In this document: positions 7,957 through 16,933 of the stretch, piece by piece | Layout of the letters: every line of letters starts with the position of its first letter | Numbering within the stretch: position 1 is the first letter of the stretch | NCBI GenBank assembly: GCA_000720805.1 | Contig: JODI01000055.1 | Span: 1 to 56,417 of the forward strand | Source: Streptomyces violaceoruber | GTDB taxonomy: Bacteria; Actinomycetota; Actinomycetes; Streptomycetales; Streptomycetaceae | DNA: 56,417 nucleotides | Direction of reading: 5' to 3' | Position numbers and translations under genes: made by a program | Notes under the pieces: model-generated | Databases searched by the model: none | What the model saw: the letters and a program-made list of their open reading frames with translations, nothing else | What the model was told of the DNA's origin: nothing

Positions 7957-10360
7957 CGTCTCCCTTCCCGCAGGCGATCCCGTCCTTGTCACGGTCGAGC
8001 TTCAGCGGGTCGTCCTTGCCGTTGATCTTGAGGCGGCCGTAGTCGTTCGCCTTCAGCCAGGCGCAGCGGGCGACGGTCGTGGCCTTCACCTCGTCCGGGA
8101 ACGCGGTCGGCACGCAGACGTTGATCGAGCCGTAGTGCCGGTCGCAGCCGGAGACGGTGGGGCTGACCTTCTGCGAGGTCTTCTTCTTGCCGGGCCCGGT
8201 CACCGTGCCTTCGAGGGAGTCGGCGAAGGAGTGGACGTGGGCCGAGGCGTCGGAGGCGCTCAGGGCCGCCGGGCCCTGGAGGTGCACCCACTTGGCCACC
8301 GACGGCACACCGTTGGCGTCGACCGCGAAGAGCATGTACCAGCCGGGCGGCGCCAGGTTGGGGTTGCTCGTCACGTTCAGGTCGACGTTGTTGCCGGAGA
8401 CCGACAGGGGCAGGTCGACGAACCGCTGGTTCGGGTCCGAGGAGTGGGTGACGGCGGCGGGGCGGATCAGCTCGGCCTTGGCGATGGGCCGGTCGACCGT
8501 GATCCGCTGGGTGTCGCCGTAGTTCCACTCGGTGTCGATCACCGAAGTGATCGTCGGACGCGTGCCCTTGAGAAGGTAGGGAGGCGTGTAGATGGACACG
8601 TTGTGGTTCCAGGTGCCGTTGCCCGGGTTGTCGCCGGTCGACATCACCCGGCCGTCGGGCAGCAGGAACGAGGACGAGTGGTAGCCCCGCGCCTGGGGGT
8701 CGGCGGCCACCGGGTCGAAGGTGTTCGTCGCCGGGTCGTAGATCGACGACTCGAAGACCGGGTCGGCCCGGTTGTGCAGCGCGCCGCCGGTCTCCAGCAC
8801 CTTGCCGTCCGGCAGAAGCACGGCGGAGACGTACATCTTGCCCTGGTTGCCGGTCTCGGGGATCTTGCCGTTGCCGAGGTCGACGGTGCCCTGCGGCAGC
8901 GGCGGACCGGCGACGTAGGCCGGGTTGGCGGCCTTGAGGTCGATGACGTCCGTCAGCCGGTTGCCGTCCGGGTTGGAGTCGATGTTGCCGCCGCCGAGGG
9001 TGAGGACCTTCTGGTCCTGCGCCGGAGGCAGCAGCACGCTCGCCGACTGGTCACGCTCGTCCTTCTTCTGCAGGCCGGGGATCTGCGTGACCGTGTTGGC
9101 GTTGTAGTCGTAGATCGCCGAACCCGTGCCCGGGATGTTGTTGCCGAAGACATGGCTGCCCGTGTAGAAGAGGCGGCCGTCCTGCATCAGGACCATCGAC
9201 GGGTACAGACCCCAGTAGGACCAGGTCTGGTTGACCTTCCACAGCGGCTGCCACTGCTGCTCGGCGTCCGACCAGTACTCGGCGGTCACCGAGCCGGTCG
9301 AGTCCTCTTTCAGGCCGCCGAAGGAGACGACGTCACCGTTGCCGAGCTCGGTCGCCGACGGGTACCAGTGGCCGTCGTTCATGTCGTTGGTCTTGCTGTA
9401 CGTCTCGGTCTTCGGGTCGAAGATGTACGAGTCCTTGAAGCCCTCGTAGCCGTGTCCGCCCGGGACCGGGTACGCCTTGTTGCCGCTCATCACCAGCACG
9501 CGCCCGTCCTGGAGCTGGACGTGCCCGGAGCAGAACATGTCCTTCGGCGTGGGGATGACCTTGTACGTGCCCTTGACCGGGTCGTACACCGCCGAGGTGA
9601 ACGTGCCCGCGTTGAACTGCTCCTCGCTGTTGCCGGAGCCCGCGATCAGCAGCACCTTGCCGTTGTTGAGGACGACGGAGTGCATGGAGCGGACGGGGTT
9701 CTGCGTGGGCAGCACGTCCCACTTGCCGTTGGCGCACTGGTCCGCCGTGCCCGTGCAGGTGGCGGGCGGGGGCGTGTCGGGGACCTGCTCCATCGTGTAG
9801 TCGTCGGTGGTCGCCGAGCCCGTGCCGTACACGGAGACGCCCCAGGTGATGCGGTCGGTGCCGGCCGGGACCTCGGGGGTGCGGACGGTGGCCTGGGCCC
9901 ACGTGGAGGACATCTCCAGCGTCTTCAGGTCGGTCCAGTACTGCCAGCCGGCGGTCGCGTCGTGCCGGAACAGTGTGAGCGACGTGTCCGGGGTGGTCGA
10001 CTTGTACCAGAGCCCCAGGTCGTACTGCTTGCCCGCCGTCACCACCGGCGCGCACTCCGCCGTCTCGGTGATCAGCGCCTTGCGGTCACCGCTGACCCGG
10101 CGGGTGAGTGACACCTTCATGGCCTTGGAGCCGCTGTGGGCGTCGCTCACCGTGGCGAAGGTGAAGTCGTTGTCGCCCCAGCCGGACTTCTCCCAGCAGT
10201 ACGGCATGTCGCCGGTGCCGGCGGTCTCGAAGCCCGGGTTCTTCACCAGATTGGCGGCGGACGCGGACTGCGGTGAGGTGAGCATGAGGCCGGCGGTGAG
10301 CGCGCCGACCCCCAGGAGTGCGGTTCTTCTCCGGTACTTGGTGAAACCACGTCTGTTCAC
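7943..10360 (-). CDS. Secreted galactose-oxidase-like copper radical oxidase (GlxA-type) with an excalibur-like tail
   Basis: An 805-residue exported protein. The N-terminus has arginine pairs before a hydrophobic stretch and ASA-AN cleavage (about residue 36), possibly Tat. Residues 37-190 resemble a carbohydrate-binding jelly roll; 215-600 are kelch blades; 600-695 are the DUF1929 C-terminal domain. All copper-radical ligands can be placed: Cys277 (MFCSGH) for the Cys-Tyr crosslink, Tyr333 (HWYPS), Tyr560-His561 (GYHS) and His639 (VTHSSDPNQR). The tail (735-805) has several Cys and DRDKDGIACGKG, an excalibur-type calcium motif that is unusual on this family. It should oxidise a terminal sugar or alcohol to an aldehyde plus H2O2. 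The GTG start overlaps the upstream stop (GTGA), making it last in the glycosyltransferase operon. Confidence 0.92.
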   Translation of the reverse strand: MNRRGFTKYRRRTALLGVGALTAGLMLTSPQSASAANLVKNPGFETAGTGDMPYCWEKSGWGDNDFTFATVSDAHSGSKAMKVSLTRRVSGDRKALITETAECAPVVTAGKQYDLGLWYKSTTPDTSLTLFRHDATAGWQYWTDLKTLEMSSTWAQATVRTPEVPAGTDRITWGVSVYGTGSATTDDYTMEQVPDTPPPATCTGTADQCANGKWDVLPTQNPVRSMHSVVLNNGKVLLIAGSGNSEEQFNAGTFTSAVYDPVKGTYKVIPTPKDMFCSGHVQLQDGRVLVMSGNKAYPVPGGHGYEGFKDSYIFDPKTETYSKTNDMNDGHWYPSATELGNGDVVSFGGLKEDSTGSVTAEYWSDAEQQWQPLWKVNQTWSYWGLYPSMVLMQDGRLFYTGSHVFGNNIPGTGSAIYDYNANTVTQIPGLQKKDERDQSASVLLPPAQDQKVLTLGGGNIDSNPDGNRLTDVIDLKAANPAYVAGPPLPQGTVDLGNGKIPETGNQGKMYVSAVLLPDGKVLETGGALHNRADPVFESSIYDPATNTFDPVAADPQARGYHSSSFLLPDGRVMSTGDNPGNGTWNHNVSIYTPPYLLKGTRPTITSVIDTEWNYGDTQRITVDRPIAKAELIRPAAVTHSSDPNQRFVDLPLSVSGNNVDLNVTSNPNLAPPGWYMLFAVDANGVPSVAKWVHLQGPAALSASDASAHVHSFADSLEGTVTGPGKKKTSQKVSPTVSGCDRHYGSINVCVPTAFPDEVKATTVARCAWLKANDYGRLKINGKDDPLKLDRDKDGIACGKGDVRRR

Positions 10361-11559
10361 ACGGCTCTCCTTGCGTTAGCAGCGCTGTCGGGGCCCCCGC
10401 GGCCCCTGCGCGGCAGATAGACCAGCGCCTCGGTCCCCACGAAGCGCAGGACGAAGGTCGTGACCAGAGCGAGCGCGGTCGCGGACAGCGCACCCATCCC
10501 GAACCGGTCGACGAACAACGCGATCAGCGGGATGCGCAGCACCAGGTCCGCGTTGGCGAGCAGCGCGAACCGCCCCGCGCGGTCCCACCACCGCCGGTGC
10601 TGCCGCCGGTCGCGGAAGAGCAGATGCTCGATGAGCACGAAGTTCCAGGCCACCCCGAGCTGGTTGGCGAGGATCTCCGCCGGTACGTAGTGCATGCCGA
10701 CCAGGGTCAGGGCCCACAGGCCGAGCAGGTTCGGCACGAAACCGGTCGCGCCGATCAGGCCGAAGCCGACCATACGGGCCACCGGGGAGGCCGCGCGCAG
10801 GCCGACCAGGTGACGCAGGAAGCGCATGCCCTCCTGGGCGCTGGACTTGGACTCGCCCGCGAACCGGTCCTGGAAGACGAACGGCACCTCGGTGACCTGG
10901 CGCGGGCGGCTGCGTACGGCGAGTTCGAGGAGGATCTTGTAGCCGAGCGGCTGGAGCACGTCGGCGGTGACCGCGCTGCGGCGGATCGCGAAGAAGCCGC
11001 TCATCGGGTCGCTGATGCCGTGCAGCTTGCGCGGGAAGAGCGACTTGGTCAGCCAGGTGGCGCCACGCGAGACGGCGACCCGGTAACTGCCGGCGAGACC
11101 GGCGCGGCTGCCGCCCTTGATGTAGCGGGAGGCGACGACCAGACCGGCGTTCGCCCGCTCGCCGGTGGCGACCAGTTCCGGTACCAGGGACGGCGGGTGC
11201 TGGCAGTCGCCATCCATGACGACGATCCAGTCGGAGGAGGCCGCCCTCAGGCCCTCGACGACCGCGCCGCCGAGCCCGCCGACCGGCTCGTCCCGGTGCA
11301 GGACGGTGACCGGGAAGGGGCAGTCCTTGGCGGCCTCGTAGATGACCTCGGGGGTGTCGTCGGTGGAGTCGTCCACGAAGACCACCTCACAGGGCAGCCG
11401 GGCCGGCACCGACTCGGTGATCAGGTGCAGCAGTTCGCGGATGTTGGCGGACTCGTTGAAGGTCGGGACGATGATGGTGACGGCCCCGGGTTCCGGGACC
11501 TCCACCGCGTGTACGGCCGGATCGTCGAGTTCTCCGGGGACGATGGATTCCTGGCTCAT
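10357..11559 (-). CDS. GT2 polyprenyl-phosphate glycosyltransferase fused to a GtrA membrane domain
   Basis: A 400-residue fusion. Residues 25-240 are a DPM1-like GT2 domain: VTIIVPTFNESANI, VVFVDDSTDDT and the DXD-type MDGDCQHPP that holds the metal and nucleotide sugar. Residues 255-380 contain four membrane spans of the GtrA type (VGFGLIGATGFVPNLLGLWA onward). By family it would load a sugar (mannose, glucose or GlcNAc) onto polyprenyl phosphate, with GtrA helping flip it outward. It overlaps the genes on both sides by 4 bp. This supplies the lipid-linked donor that the neighbouring GT-C enzyme needs. Confidence 0.9.
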   Translation of the reverse strand: MSQESIVPGELDDPAVHAVEVPEPGAVTIIVPTFNESANIRELLHLITESVPARLPCEVVFVDDSTDDTPEVIYEAAKDCPFPVTVLHRDEPVGGLGGAVVEGLRAASSDWIVVMDGDCQHPPSLVPELVATGERANAGLVVASRYIKGGSRAGLAGSYRVAVSRGATWLTKSLFPRKLHGISDPMSGFFAIRRSAVTADVLQPLGYKILLELAVRSRPRQVTEVPFVFQDRFAGESKSSAQEGMRFLRHLVGLRAASPVARMVGFGLIGATGFVPNLLGLWALTLVGMHYVPAEILANQLGVAWNFVLIEHLLFRDRRQHRRWWDRAGRFALLANADLVLRIPLIALFVDRFGMGALSATALALVTTFVLRFVGTEALVYLPRRGRGGPDSAANARRAV

Positions 11560-13214
11560 CGGACGCCTCCCACGGCGGTGCCGGTGGTCTGGATCTGCCG
11601 GATCTCGATCCGGTCCTCACCGGTGCCGAAGGTGGCGACCGGTTTCGAGTGCTGGATGGCCGCCTTGACGTTGGGCAGGTCGACCGCGTCGCGCCGCACC
11701 GTCGGCGAGGCGACCACGTAGTCGATGTCCTTCCAGCCGCGCGGCATCGTCTTCGTCACCGCGGGGTCGAGGTCGGCCTTGTAGAACCAGATGACGCCGA
11801 GCCCTGGCTGGTACCCGGCGTGCACCAGGTCCAGCCACAGCGCGTCGTCGACGAGCACGCGGGTGTCCTTCGGGTTCGCCACCTCGCTGCTCAGCCACTT
11901 GGACGCCGCCCGGTAGGGGGCGTTGGCGTCCGTGGTGACCGCGGTGTGGGCGCCGTCGTACCACTTCGGTACGACGTAGGAGCCGGCGGCGATCGCGAGT
12001 GCGGCCGCGAGGGCGTACCGCCCGCCGGTGAGCAACCGTTTCTCCCCGTCGGTCCGCCATCTGCGCAGCACGGCGTGGGCGACGGACGCGGTGCCTCCGG
12101 CGAGGACCAGGGCGAGGAAGGGCAGCGCCTGGATGACGTACATCGCGGGCAGGTAGCCGTTGGGCCGCAGGGCCAGCGCGGCCAGGATCGCCACCGTCAG
12201 AGCCGGTCCGGCCAGCGCGCGGGCGGTGACCGACCAGCGCCAGGTGACCAGCAGCAGAACCGCGCCGGCCAGGCCGCCGAGCGGCAGGACACGGTCGTAG
12301 TAGAGCCACGACTGGAAGACGCCGTTGGAGCCGGAGCCATGGTCGAGGATGAAGCCCGAACCCGGCCTGGTCATCTGGTACTTGACGCCGTCCCAGAGGG
12401 AGACGTGGCCACCGCCGGGTATCAGCTCGCCCTTGAGGAGGGCGAAGAGCGGGTACGCGCACCCGATCAGCACACAGGCCGTGATGGCGCCGGTGACCGC
12501 GAACTTCCGGGTGTCGCGGTGACTGTGCCGCCACATCGTCAACAGCAGCGCGGGCAGGACGACGAGCATCGTCTCCTTGGTGAGCACGGCCGTGGCGGCC
12601 GCGATGCCCGCCCCGAAGTGGTGCCAGAGGTGACGGCTCGGCGAGGCGGCGAGGGTGAACGCGAGCAGCGTCCACATCACCGCGAGGTTGTCGAGGAAGA
12701 TCTCCCGCTGGAGGACCACGGACAGCGGCGAGAGACCGAACAGGACCATGCCGAGTCCGGCGGCCCAGCGGGGCAGGGACAGCCGGCGCCCCAGGACGTA
12801 GACCAGCACCGCGCTGATGCCGCTGACGAGCAGCATCATCACGCGCATCGAGCCGACCGTCATCGAGTCGGGGCTGATCAGCGAGGGGATCCAGGTCAGC
12901 GCGGCGAGCTGGAGCCAGCCGAGCGGCGGGTGGTCGTACCAGTAGGTGTAGTGGGCGAGGCCCTTGCCGTTCTGGACCGCCCAGGCCTGGGAGAGGTAGG
13001 TGCCCTCGTCGTCGCTGAGCGTCGGGTAGTCGGCGATGTTCCAGCCCTGGACGACCAGGATCGCCAGGAGGAGAACGCCGCACAGCAGAAGGTCGGAACG
13101 GGAGGAGCGCAGGCGGCTCGGCGGGCTCGTTCGACCGTCCGAACCGGATGTGGGCGCAGGCTGCCGCTGCGCGGGGACCGTGGAAGTGGTCACCGCGGGA
13201 AGGGTGGAGGTCAC
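11556..13214 (-). CDS. GT-C family membrane glycosyltransferase (PMT/ArnT-like)
   Basis: A 552-residue polytopic protein with about 11-12 spans. The first extracytoplasmic loop has the SDDEGTYLSQAW acidic motif followed by YDHPPLGWLQL, the hallmark of PMT_2/GT39-GT83 enzymes that use polyprenyl-phosphate sugars outside the membrane. The C-terminal ~120 residues form a soluble extracytoplasmic domain. The N-terminus (about 1-40) is a Pro/Ser/Thr-rich cytoplasmic tail. Its 4-bp overlaps with the CslA-like gene upstream and the DPM1-GtrA gene downstream indicate one transcript and a joint pathway. The acceptor, protein or glycan, is not evident. Confidence 0.88.
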   Translation of the reverse strand: MTSTLPAVTTSTVPAQRQPAPTSGSDGRTSPPSRLRSSRSDLLLCGVLLLAILVVQGWNIADYPTLSDDEGTYLSQAWAVQNGKGLAHYTYWYDHPPLGWLQLAALTWIPSLISPDSMTVGSMRVMMLLVSGISAVLVYVLGRRLSLPRWAAGLGMVLFGLSPLSVVLQREIFLDNLAVMWTLLAFTLAASPSRHLWHHFGAGIAAATAVLTKETMLVVLPALLLTMWRHSHRDTRKFAVTGAITACVLIGCAYPLFALLKGELIPGGGHVSLWDGVKYQMTRPGSGFILDHGSGSNGVFQSWLYYDRVLPLGGLAGAVLLLVTWRWSVTARALAGPALTVAILAALALRPNGYLPAMYVIQALPFLALVLAGGTASVAHAVLRRWRTDGEKRLLTGGRYALAAALAIAAGSYVVPKWYDGAHTAVTTDANAPYRAASKWLSSEVANPKDTRVLVDDALWLDLVHAGYQPGLGVIWFYKADLDPAVTKTMPRGWKDIDYVVASPTVRRDAVDLPNVKAAIQHSKPVATFGTGEDRIEIRQIQTTGTAVGGVR

Positions 13215-14500
13215 GCGGGAACGTCCTCTCGGGTCACTTCGGACGGAGTCAGATGCGCGCCGACGTGGGTCGTCAGCTCCCAGTCGTTGCGGCCGCGCTG
13301 CTCACGCCATACGGCGCGCACGGCGGCGCCGGCGAGAAGCACCTGGTAGAAGGGGCCGCCCACGATGAGCTTGAGGTAGTGGACGAGGCGGACGCGCAGC
13401 CCGTACTGCTTGCCGAAGTCGTGCAGTCCGACGATCTCGAAGACGAAGGTCACCATGGCCGTGACGAGCGGCAGGAAGGTGACGAAGGCGATGGCCACGG
13501 GCACGTCCATGAAGAGCGCGATCGCCACGTTGAGCGGAATGATCACGCCGGTGAAGGCCTGCATGAACGGTGTCATGAGCGTGTAGCGGGCCAGCAGCCG
13601 CTGCCCGAAGCCCGGGAGCTGCTTCCAGTCCTTCTTCCGGTACACCTGGAGGAAGCCCTGGTTCCAGCGGGTGCGCTGCTTGAGCAGCGACATCAGCGAA
13701 CCCGGCGTCTCCTCCTTGGTCACCATGTCGGAGTCGTAGGCGACGACCACCTTCTTGCCGACGCTGGACAGCCGCACCCCCAGGTCGCAGTCCTCGGCGA
13801 GGCAGTCGGGATCCCAGCCGTCGGCTTCCCGCAGCACGTCCGTGCGGACGAAGACGGTGTTGCCGCCGAGCGGAATGAATCCTTTCTGCGCGTGCAGGTG
13901 CAGCCGCGAGCGGAACCAGAAGAAGTACTCCAGGCAGTTGCGCAGGCTGTACCAGCTGGAGTGGAAGTTGATCAGCTGCACCCCGCCCTGGACGACGTCC
14001 GCGCCGGTGGTGCGGAAGGCGTGGTCGACGTGTGCGAGCAGCTCCGGATGGACCTGGTCCTCGGCGTCGAAGACCCCGACGACATCGCCGCGGCAGTGCG
14101 GCAGCGCCGTGTTCATGGCCTTCGGCTTGTTCTTCTTCTCGTGGGTGTCGACGACGACCCTCACCCGTGGATCGCGCTCCGCGGCGTCGCGGGCGACCGC
14201 CGTGGTCTCCGGGTCGTCGTGCCCGACGATGACGATGATCTCGAAGTCGGTGTGGCTCGACTCCAGCAGTCGCTGGATGGTGTGGTCGAGCACGGCCTGT
14301 TCGTGGCGTGCCGGAAGCAGCAGCGAGAACGACAGGCTCTCCCCGCCGTCCGGTCTGTGGAAGCGGGTGGAGGCAAGCACTTCCGGCGTACGCCAGGCGT
14401 GCATCTGCCACCACAAGGTGAAGGCCGCCATCCAGAACAAGGCAAGCGAAACGGCAGCGATGAAGACGGACGTGAACAACAGATCCCCCCAGATCCCCAA
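13211..14500 (-). CDS. Processive GT2 glycan synthase (cellulose/poly-GlcNAc synthase-like, CslA-like)
   Basis: A 429-residue membrane protein: an N-terminal span, a cytoplasmic GT2 domain (about 55-290), then three to four C-terminal spans. The D,D,D,QxxRW signature of processive beta-glycan synthases is present: VGHDD, VFDAEDQ, AEDCDLG and QRTRW. It lacks the PilZ domain of BcsA. First gene of the four-gene operon that ends in the copper-radical oxidase, echoing the cslA-glxA pair of Streptomyces. The start is not settled: the frame has no upstream ATG or GTG before a stop, so TTG at 14498-14500 or a TTG a few codons in is likely, preceded by a stable hairpin (14510-14534). Confidence 0.9.
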   Translation of the reverse strand: MGIWGDLLFTSVFIAAVSLALFWMAAFTLWWQMHAWRTPEVLASTRFHRPDGGESLSFSLLLPARHEQAVLDHTIQRLLESSHTDFEIIVIVGHDDPETTAVARDAAERDPRVRVVVDTHEKKNKPKAMNTALPHCRGDVVGVFDAEDQVHPELLAHVDHAFRTTGADVVQGGVQLINFHSSWYSLRNCLEYFFWFRSRLHLHAQKGFIPLGGNTVFVRTDVLREADGWDPDCLAEDCDLGVRLSSVGKKVVVAYDSDMVTKEETPGSLMSLLKQRTRWNQGFLQVYRKKDWKQLPGFGQRLLARYTLMTPFMQAFTGVIIPLNVAIALFMDVPVAIAFVTFLPLVTAMVTFVFEIVGLHDFGKQYGLRVRLVHYLKLIVGGPFYQVLLAGAAVRAVWREQRGRNDWELTTHVGAHLTPSEVTREDVPA

Positions 14501-14509
14501 ACCCCCTGT

Positions 14510-14534
14510 CGCGACGGACTGTTCGTCCGTCGCG
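14510..14534 (-). promoter_or_regulatory. 10-bp hairpin in the leader of the glycan operon
   Basis: 14510-14519 pairs perfectly with 14525-14534 around TGTTC, ending nine bases before the TTG start. Farther upstream (minus strand) TAATCT at 14546-14551 is a candidate -10 and GGAAC/GTTCC form an inverted repeat at 14556-14583. The stem could hold the ribosome site closed or be an operator. Confidence 0.45.
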
Positions 14535-14681
14535 TCACTGTGCAGAGATTAGGGGGGAACTGTGAATCGCGGGAGTCCGTTCCGATAAATTGTGTGTTTC
14601 GTAATAGTGCGGCGACTACCGGTTGTTATCCCGACAGGTGACTCATTTGGGCACCCCGAACGAACCCCTCCCCGTCACCTT

Positions 14682-16712
14682 TCAGCGGGTCAGAGCCGTA
14701 CGCAAACGCTCCGGATCGGTCGTCGGAGCATCACATGTGAAGTTACGGCAGACATACGCGGTCGGTTCACCGCCGCTCAGCGGCCGGTCGGCGAGCAGCG
14801 GAAACTCGTCACCGTCCGGCGTCCCCACGGCGACCACCGCTCCGGGCGCGGTACCGAGCAGTGCCGTACGGTGCAGGGCCCTGGTGCCCGCGTCGGCCGG
14901 CGCCGGTCCGACGACCGCCACCTCGCGCGGCCCGTCCAGCAGCGCCTCGGCGACGGCGAGCCCCCAGCCGATGAAGCGGGGGACGCGCGGTCCCAGGGCC
15001 TTGACGACACCGAGCGCCTTCTCGGCTGCGGTGCGGTGCCGCTCGGACGCGGTGTGGGCCGCGTAGCTCAGCAGGGCACCCGCGGCGGCGCTCCAGCCGG
15101 AGGGGGTGGCGTTGTCGGTGGGGTCCTGCGGGCGGCGGATCAGCCGCTCGGCGTCGGAGGCCGTGTCGTAGAGACTGCCGGAGTCGTCGGCGAACCGGGC
15201 CAGCACGTGGTCGAGAAGGAACCCGGCGAAATCCAGCCACACCCCTTCGCCGGTCACGGACGCGAGCGCGAGGAAGCCCTCCGCCACGTCGGCGTAGTCC
15301 TCCAGCACCCCCGCGTTGGCGCCGGCGTGGCCGTCCTTGCTGGTGCGGGAGAGACGGGCGTGGTCGTCCAGATGCAGCCGGACCAGCAGGTCGGCGGCGC
15401 CGAGCGCGGCCTCCACCAGGTCGGGGCGGTCGAAGTAGGCGCCGGTCTCGGCGAGTGCGGCGATCGCGAGGCCGTTCCAGGCGGCGACGACCTTGTCGTC
15501 CCGGCCGGGAGCGGGGCGCCCGGCCCGGGACGCGAGCAGCCGCCGCTTGACGGACTCGATCCGATCGGCGTCGAACACACCCTCCTGCTGCGGGAGTTGG
15601 AGGACCGAGGCGCCCTCCTCGAAGGTGCCCTCCTCGGTGACGCGGAAGTACTGCGCGGCTAGTTCGGCGTCGTCCGCGCCGAGCACCTCGGTGAGCTGCC
15701 CGGGCGTCCACACGTAGTACGCGCCCTCGACGTGCCGGCCCGTCCCGTCGTCACTGTCGGCGTCGAGCGCGGACGCGAACCCGCCCTCGGCGGTGCGCAG
15801 TTCACGCACCATGAAGTCGGCGGTCTCCAGCGCGACCCGGCGGGCGAGCTCCGAGCCGGTGGCCCGCCACAGGTGGGCGTAGACGCGGCACAGCAGGGCG
15901 TTGTCGTAGAGCATCTTCTCGAAGTGCGGCACGGTCCAGTCGCGGTCGACGGAGTAGCGGGCGAAGCCGCCGCCGAGCTGGTCGTAGATCCCGCCGCGGG
16001 CCATCCGCTCGCAGGTGTCCCGGGCCATCTGCAGAGCGCCCTCGGCCCCGGTGCGGGCGTGGTGCCGCAGCAGGAACTCGATCACCATGGACGGCGGGAA
16101 CTTCGGTGCCTCGCCGAATCCGCCGCGCTGCGGGTCGTACTCCCGGGTCAACGCGAGCAGGGCCTGCGCGAGCTCCTCGTCGCCGGGCGCCCGGCTGTCG
16201 CCGTAGGAGATCTCCCGCCCGGCCAGATCCCGGACGATCTTCCCGGCCACCTCGGCGACCTCGTCCCGGCGCTCGGCCCAGGCCTGCTGGACACTCTCCA
16301 GCACCTGCCGGAAGGAGGGCATGCCGTGGCGTGGGGCGGGCGGGAAGTAGGTGCCGAAGTAGAAGGGCTCGGCGTCCGGGGTGAGGAACACGGTCATGGG
16401 CCAGCCGCCCTGCCCGGTGGCCGCCTGGACGGCCTCCATGTAGACGGCGTCCACGTCGGGACGCTCCTCGCGGTCGACCTTGATGTTGACGAAGTGGGCG
16501 TTGAGGAAGTCGGCGGTCTCCTGGTCCTCGAAGGACTCGTGAGCCATGACGTGACACCAGTGACAGCTGCTGTAGCCGACGCTGAGCAGGACGGGGACGT
16601 TCCGTTTCCGCGCCTCCGCGAAGGCCGCCTCCAACCAGGGCCACCAGTCGACCGGGTTGTCGGCATGCTGGAGGAGGTACGGGGACGTCTCATGGGCCAG
16701 TCGATTCGGCAT
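14682..16712 (-). CDS. DUF255 / YyaL-type thioredoxin-fold protein
   Basis: A 676-residue cytosolic protein. Residues 1-165 are the DUF255 thioredoxin-like domain with [20 protein letters not shown] at the start and the redox-type [14 protein letters not shown] motif (two Cys separated by HW). The remainder is a long alpha-helical region resembling the six-hairpin glycosidase or epimerase fold of the Spermatogenesis-associated protein 20 / YyaL family, and full length agrees with that family. The biochemical function of the family is not established. ATG start with AGGA eight bases upstream; transcribed away from the NB-ARC gene. Confidence 0.93.
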   Translation of the reverse strand: MPNRLAHETSPYLLQHADNPVDWWPWLEAAFAEARKRNVPVLLSVGYSSCHWCHVMAHESFEDQETADFLNAHFVNIKVDREERPDVDAVYMEAVQAATGQGGWPMTVFLTPDAEPFYFGTYFPPAPRHGMPSFRQVLESVQQAWAERRDEVAEVAGKIVRDLAGREISYGDSRAPGDEELAQALLALTREYDPQRGGFGEAPKFPPSMVIEFLLRHHARTGAEGALQMARDTCERMARGGIYDQLGGGFARYSVDRDWTVPHFEKMLYDNALLCRVYAHLWRATGSELARRVALETADFMVRELRTAEGGFASALDADSDDGTGRHVEGAYYVWTPGQLTEVLGADDAELAAQYFRVTEEGTFEEGASVLQLPQQEGVFDADRIESVKRRLLASRAGRPAPGRDDKVVAAWNGLAIAALAETGAYFDRPDLVEAALGAADLLVRLHLDDHARLSRTSKDGHAGANAGVLEDYADVAEGFLALASVTGEGVWLDFAGFLLDHVLARFADDSGSLYDTASDAERLIRRPQDPTDNATPSGWSAAAGALLSYAAHTASERHRTAAEKALGVVKALGPRVPRFIGWGLAVAEALLDGPREVAVVGPAPADAGTRALHRTALLGTAPGAVVAVGTPDGDEFPLLADRPLSGGEPTAYVCRNFTCDAPTTDPERLRTALTR

Positions 16713-16933
16713 GATTCCATCCTGCCCGAGCGGTCCGCGGAACTGGGGGACGGACCTGCCTTCGACGCGAACGCGGGTCTTGCCGCACTCGCCTTGGACG
16801 CGCCGCGGCCGTACAACGAACGAGTGATCTCAAGGTCACCGACCCGGATTCGTTGATCGCCGCCCTCTCGCGCTCCCGCGTTCACCGAAGGACACTGCTA
16901 GGCAAAGGAGTTGTTGCCGGAGGGGGACGCGAC

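Noticed and set aside
8135..10111. 658-codon plus-strand open frame
   Set aside because: Antisense to the copper-radical oxidase with biased composition and no domain.
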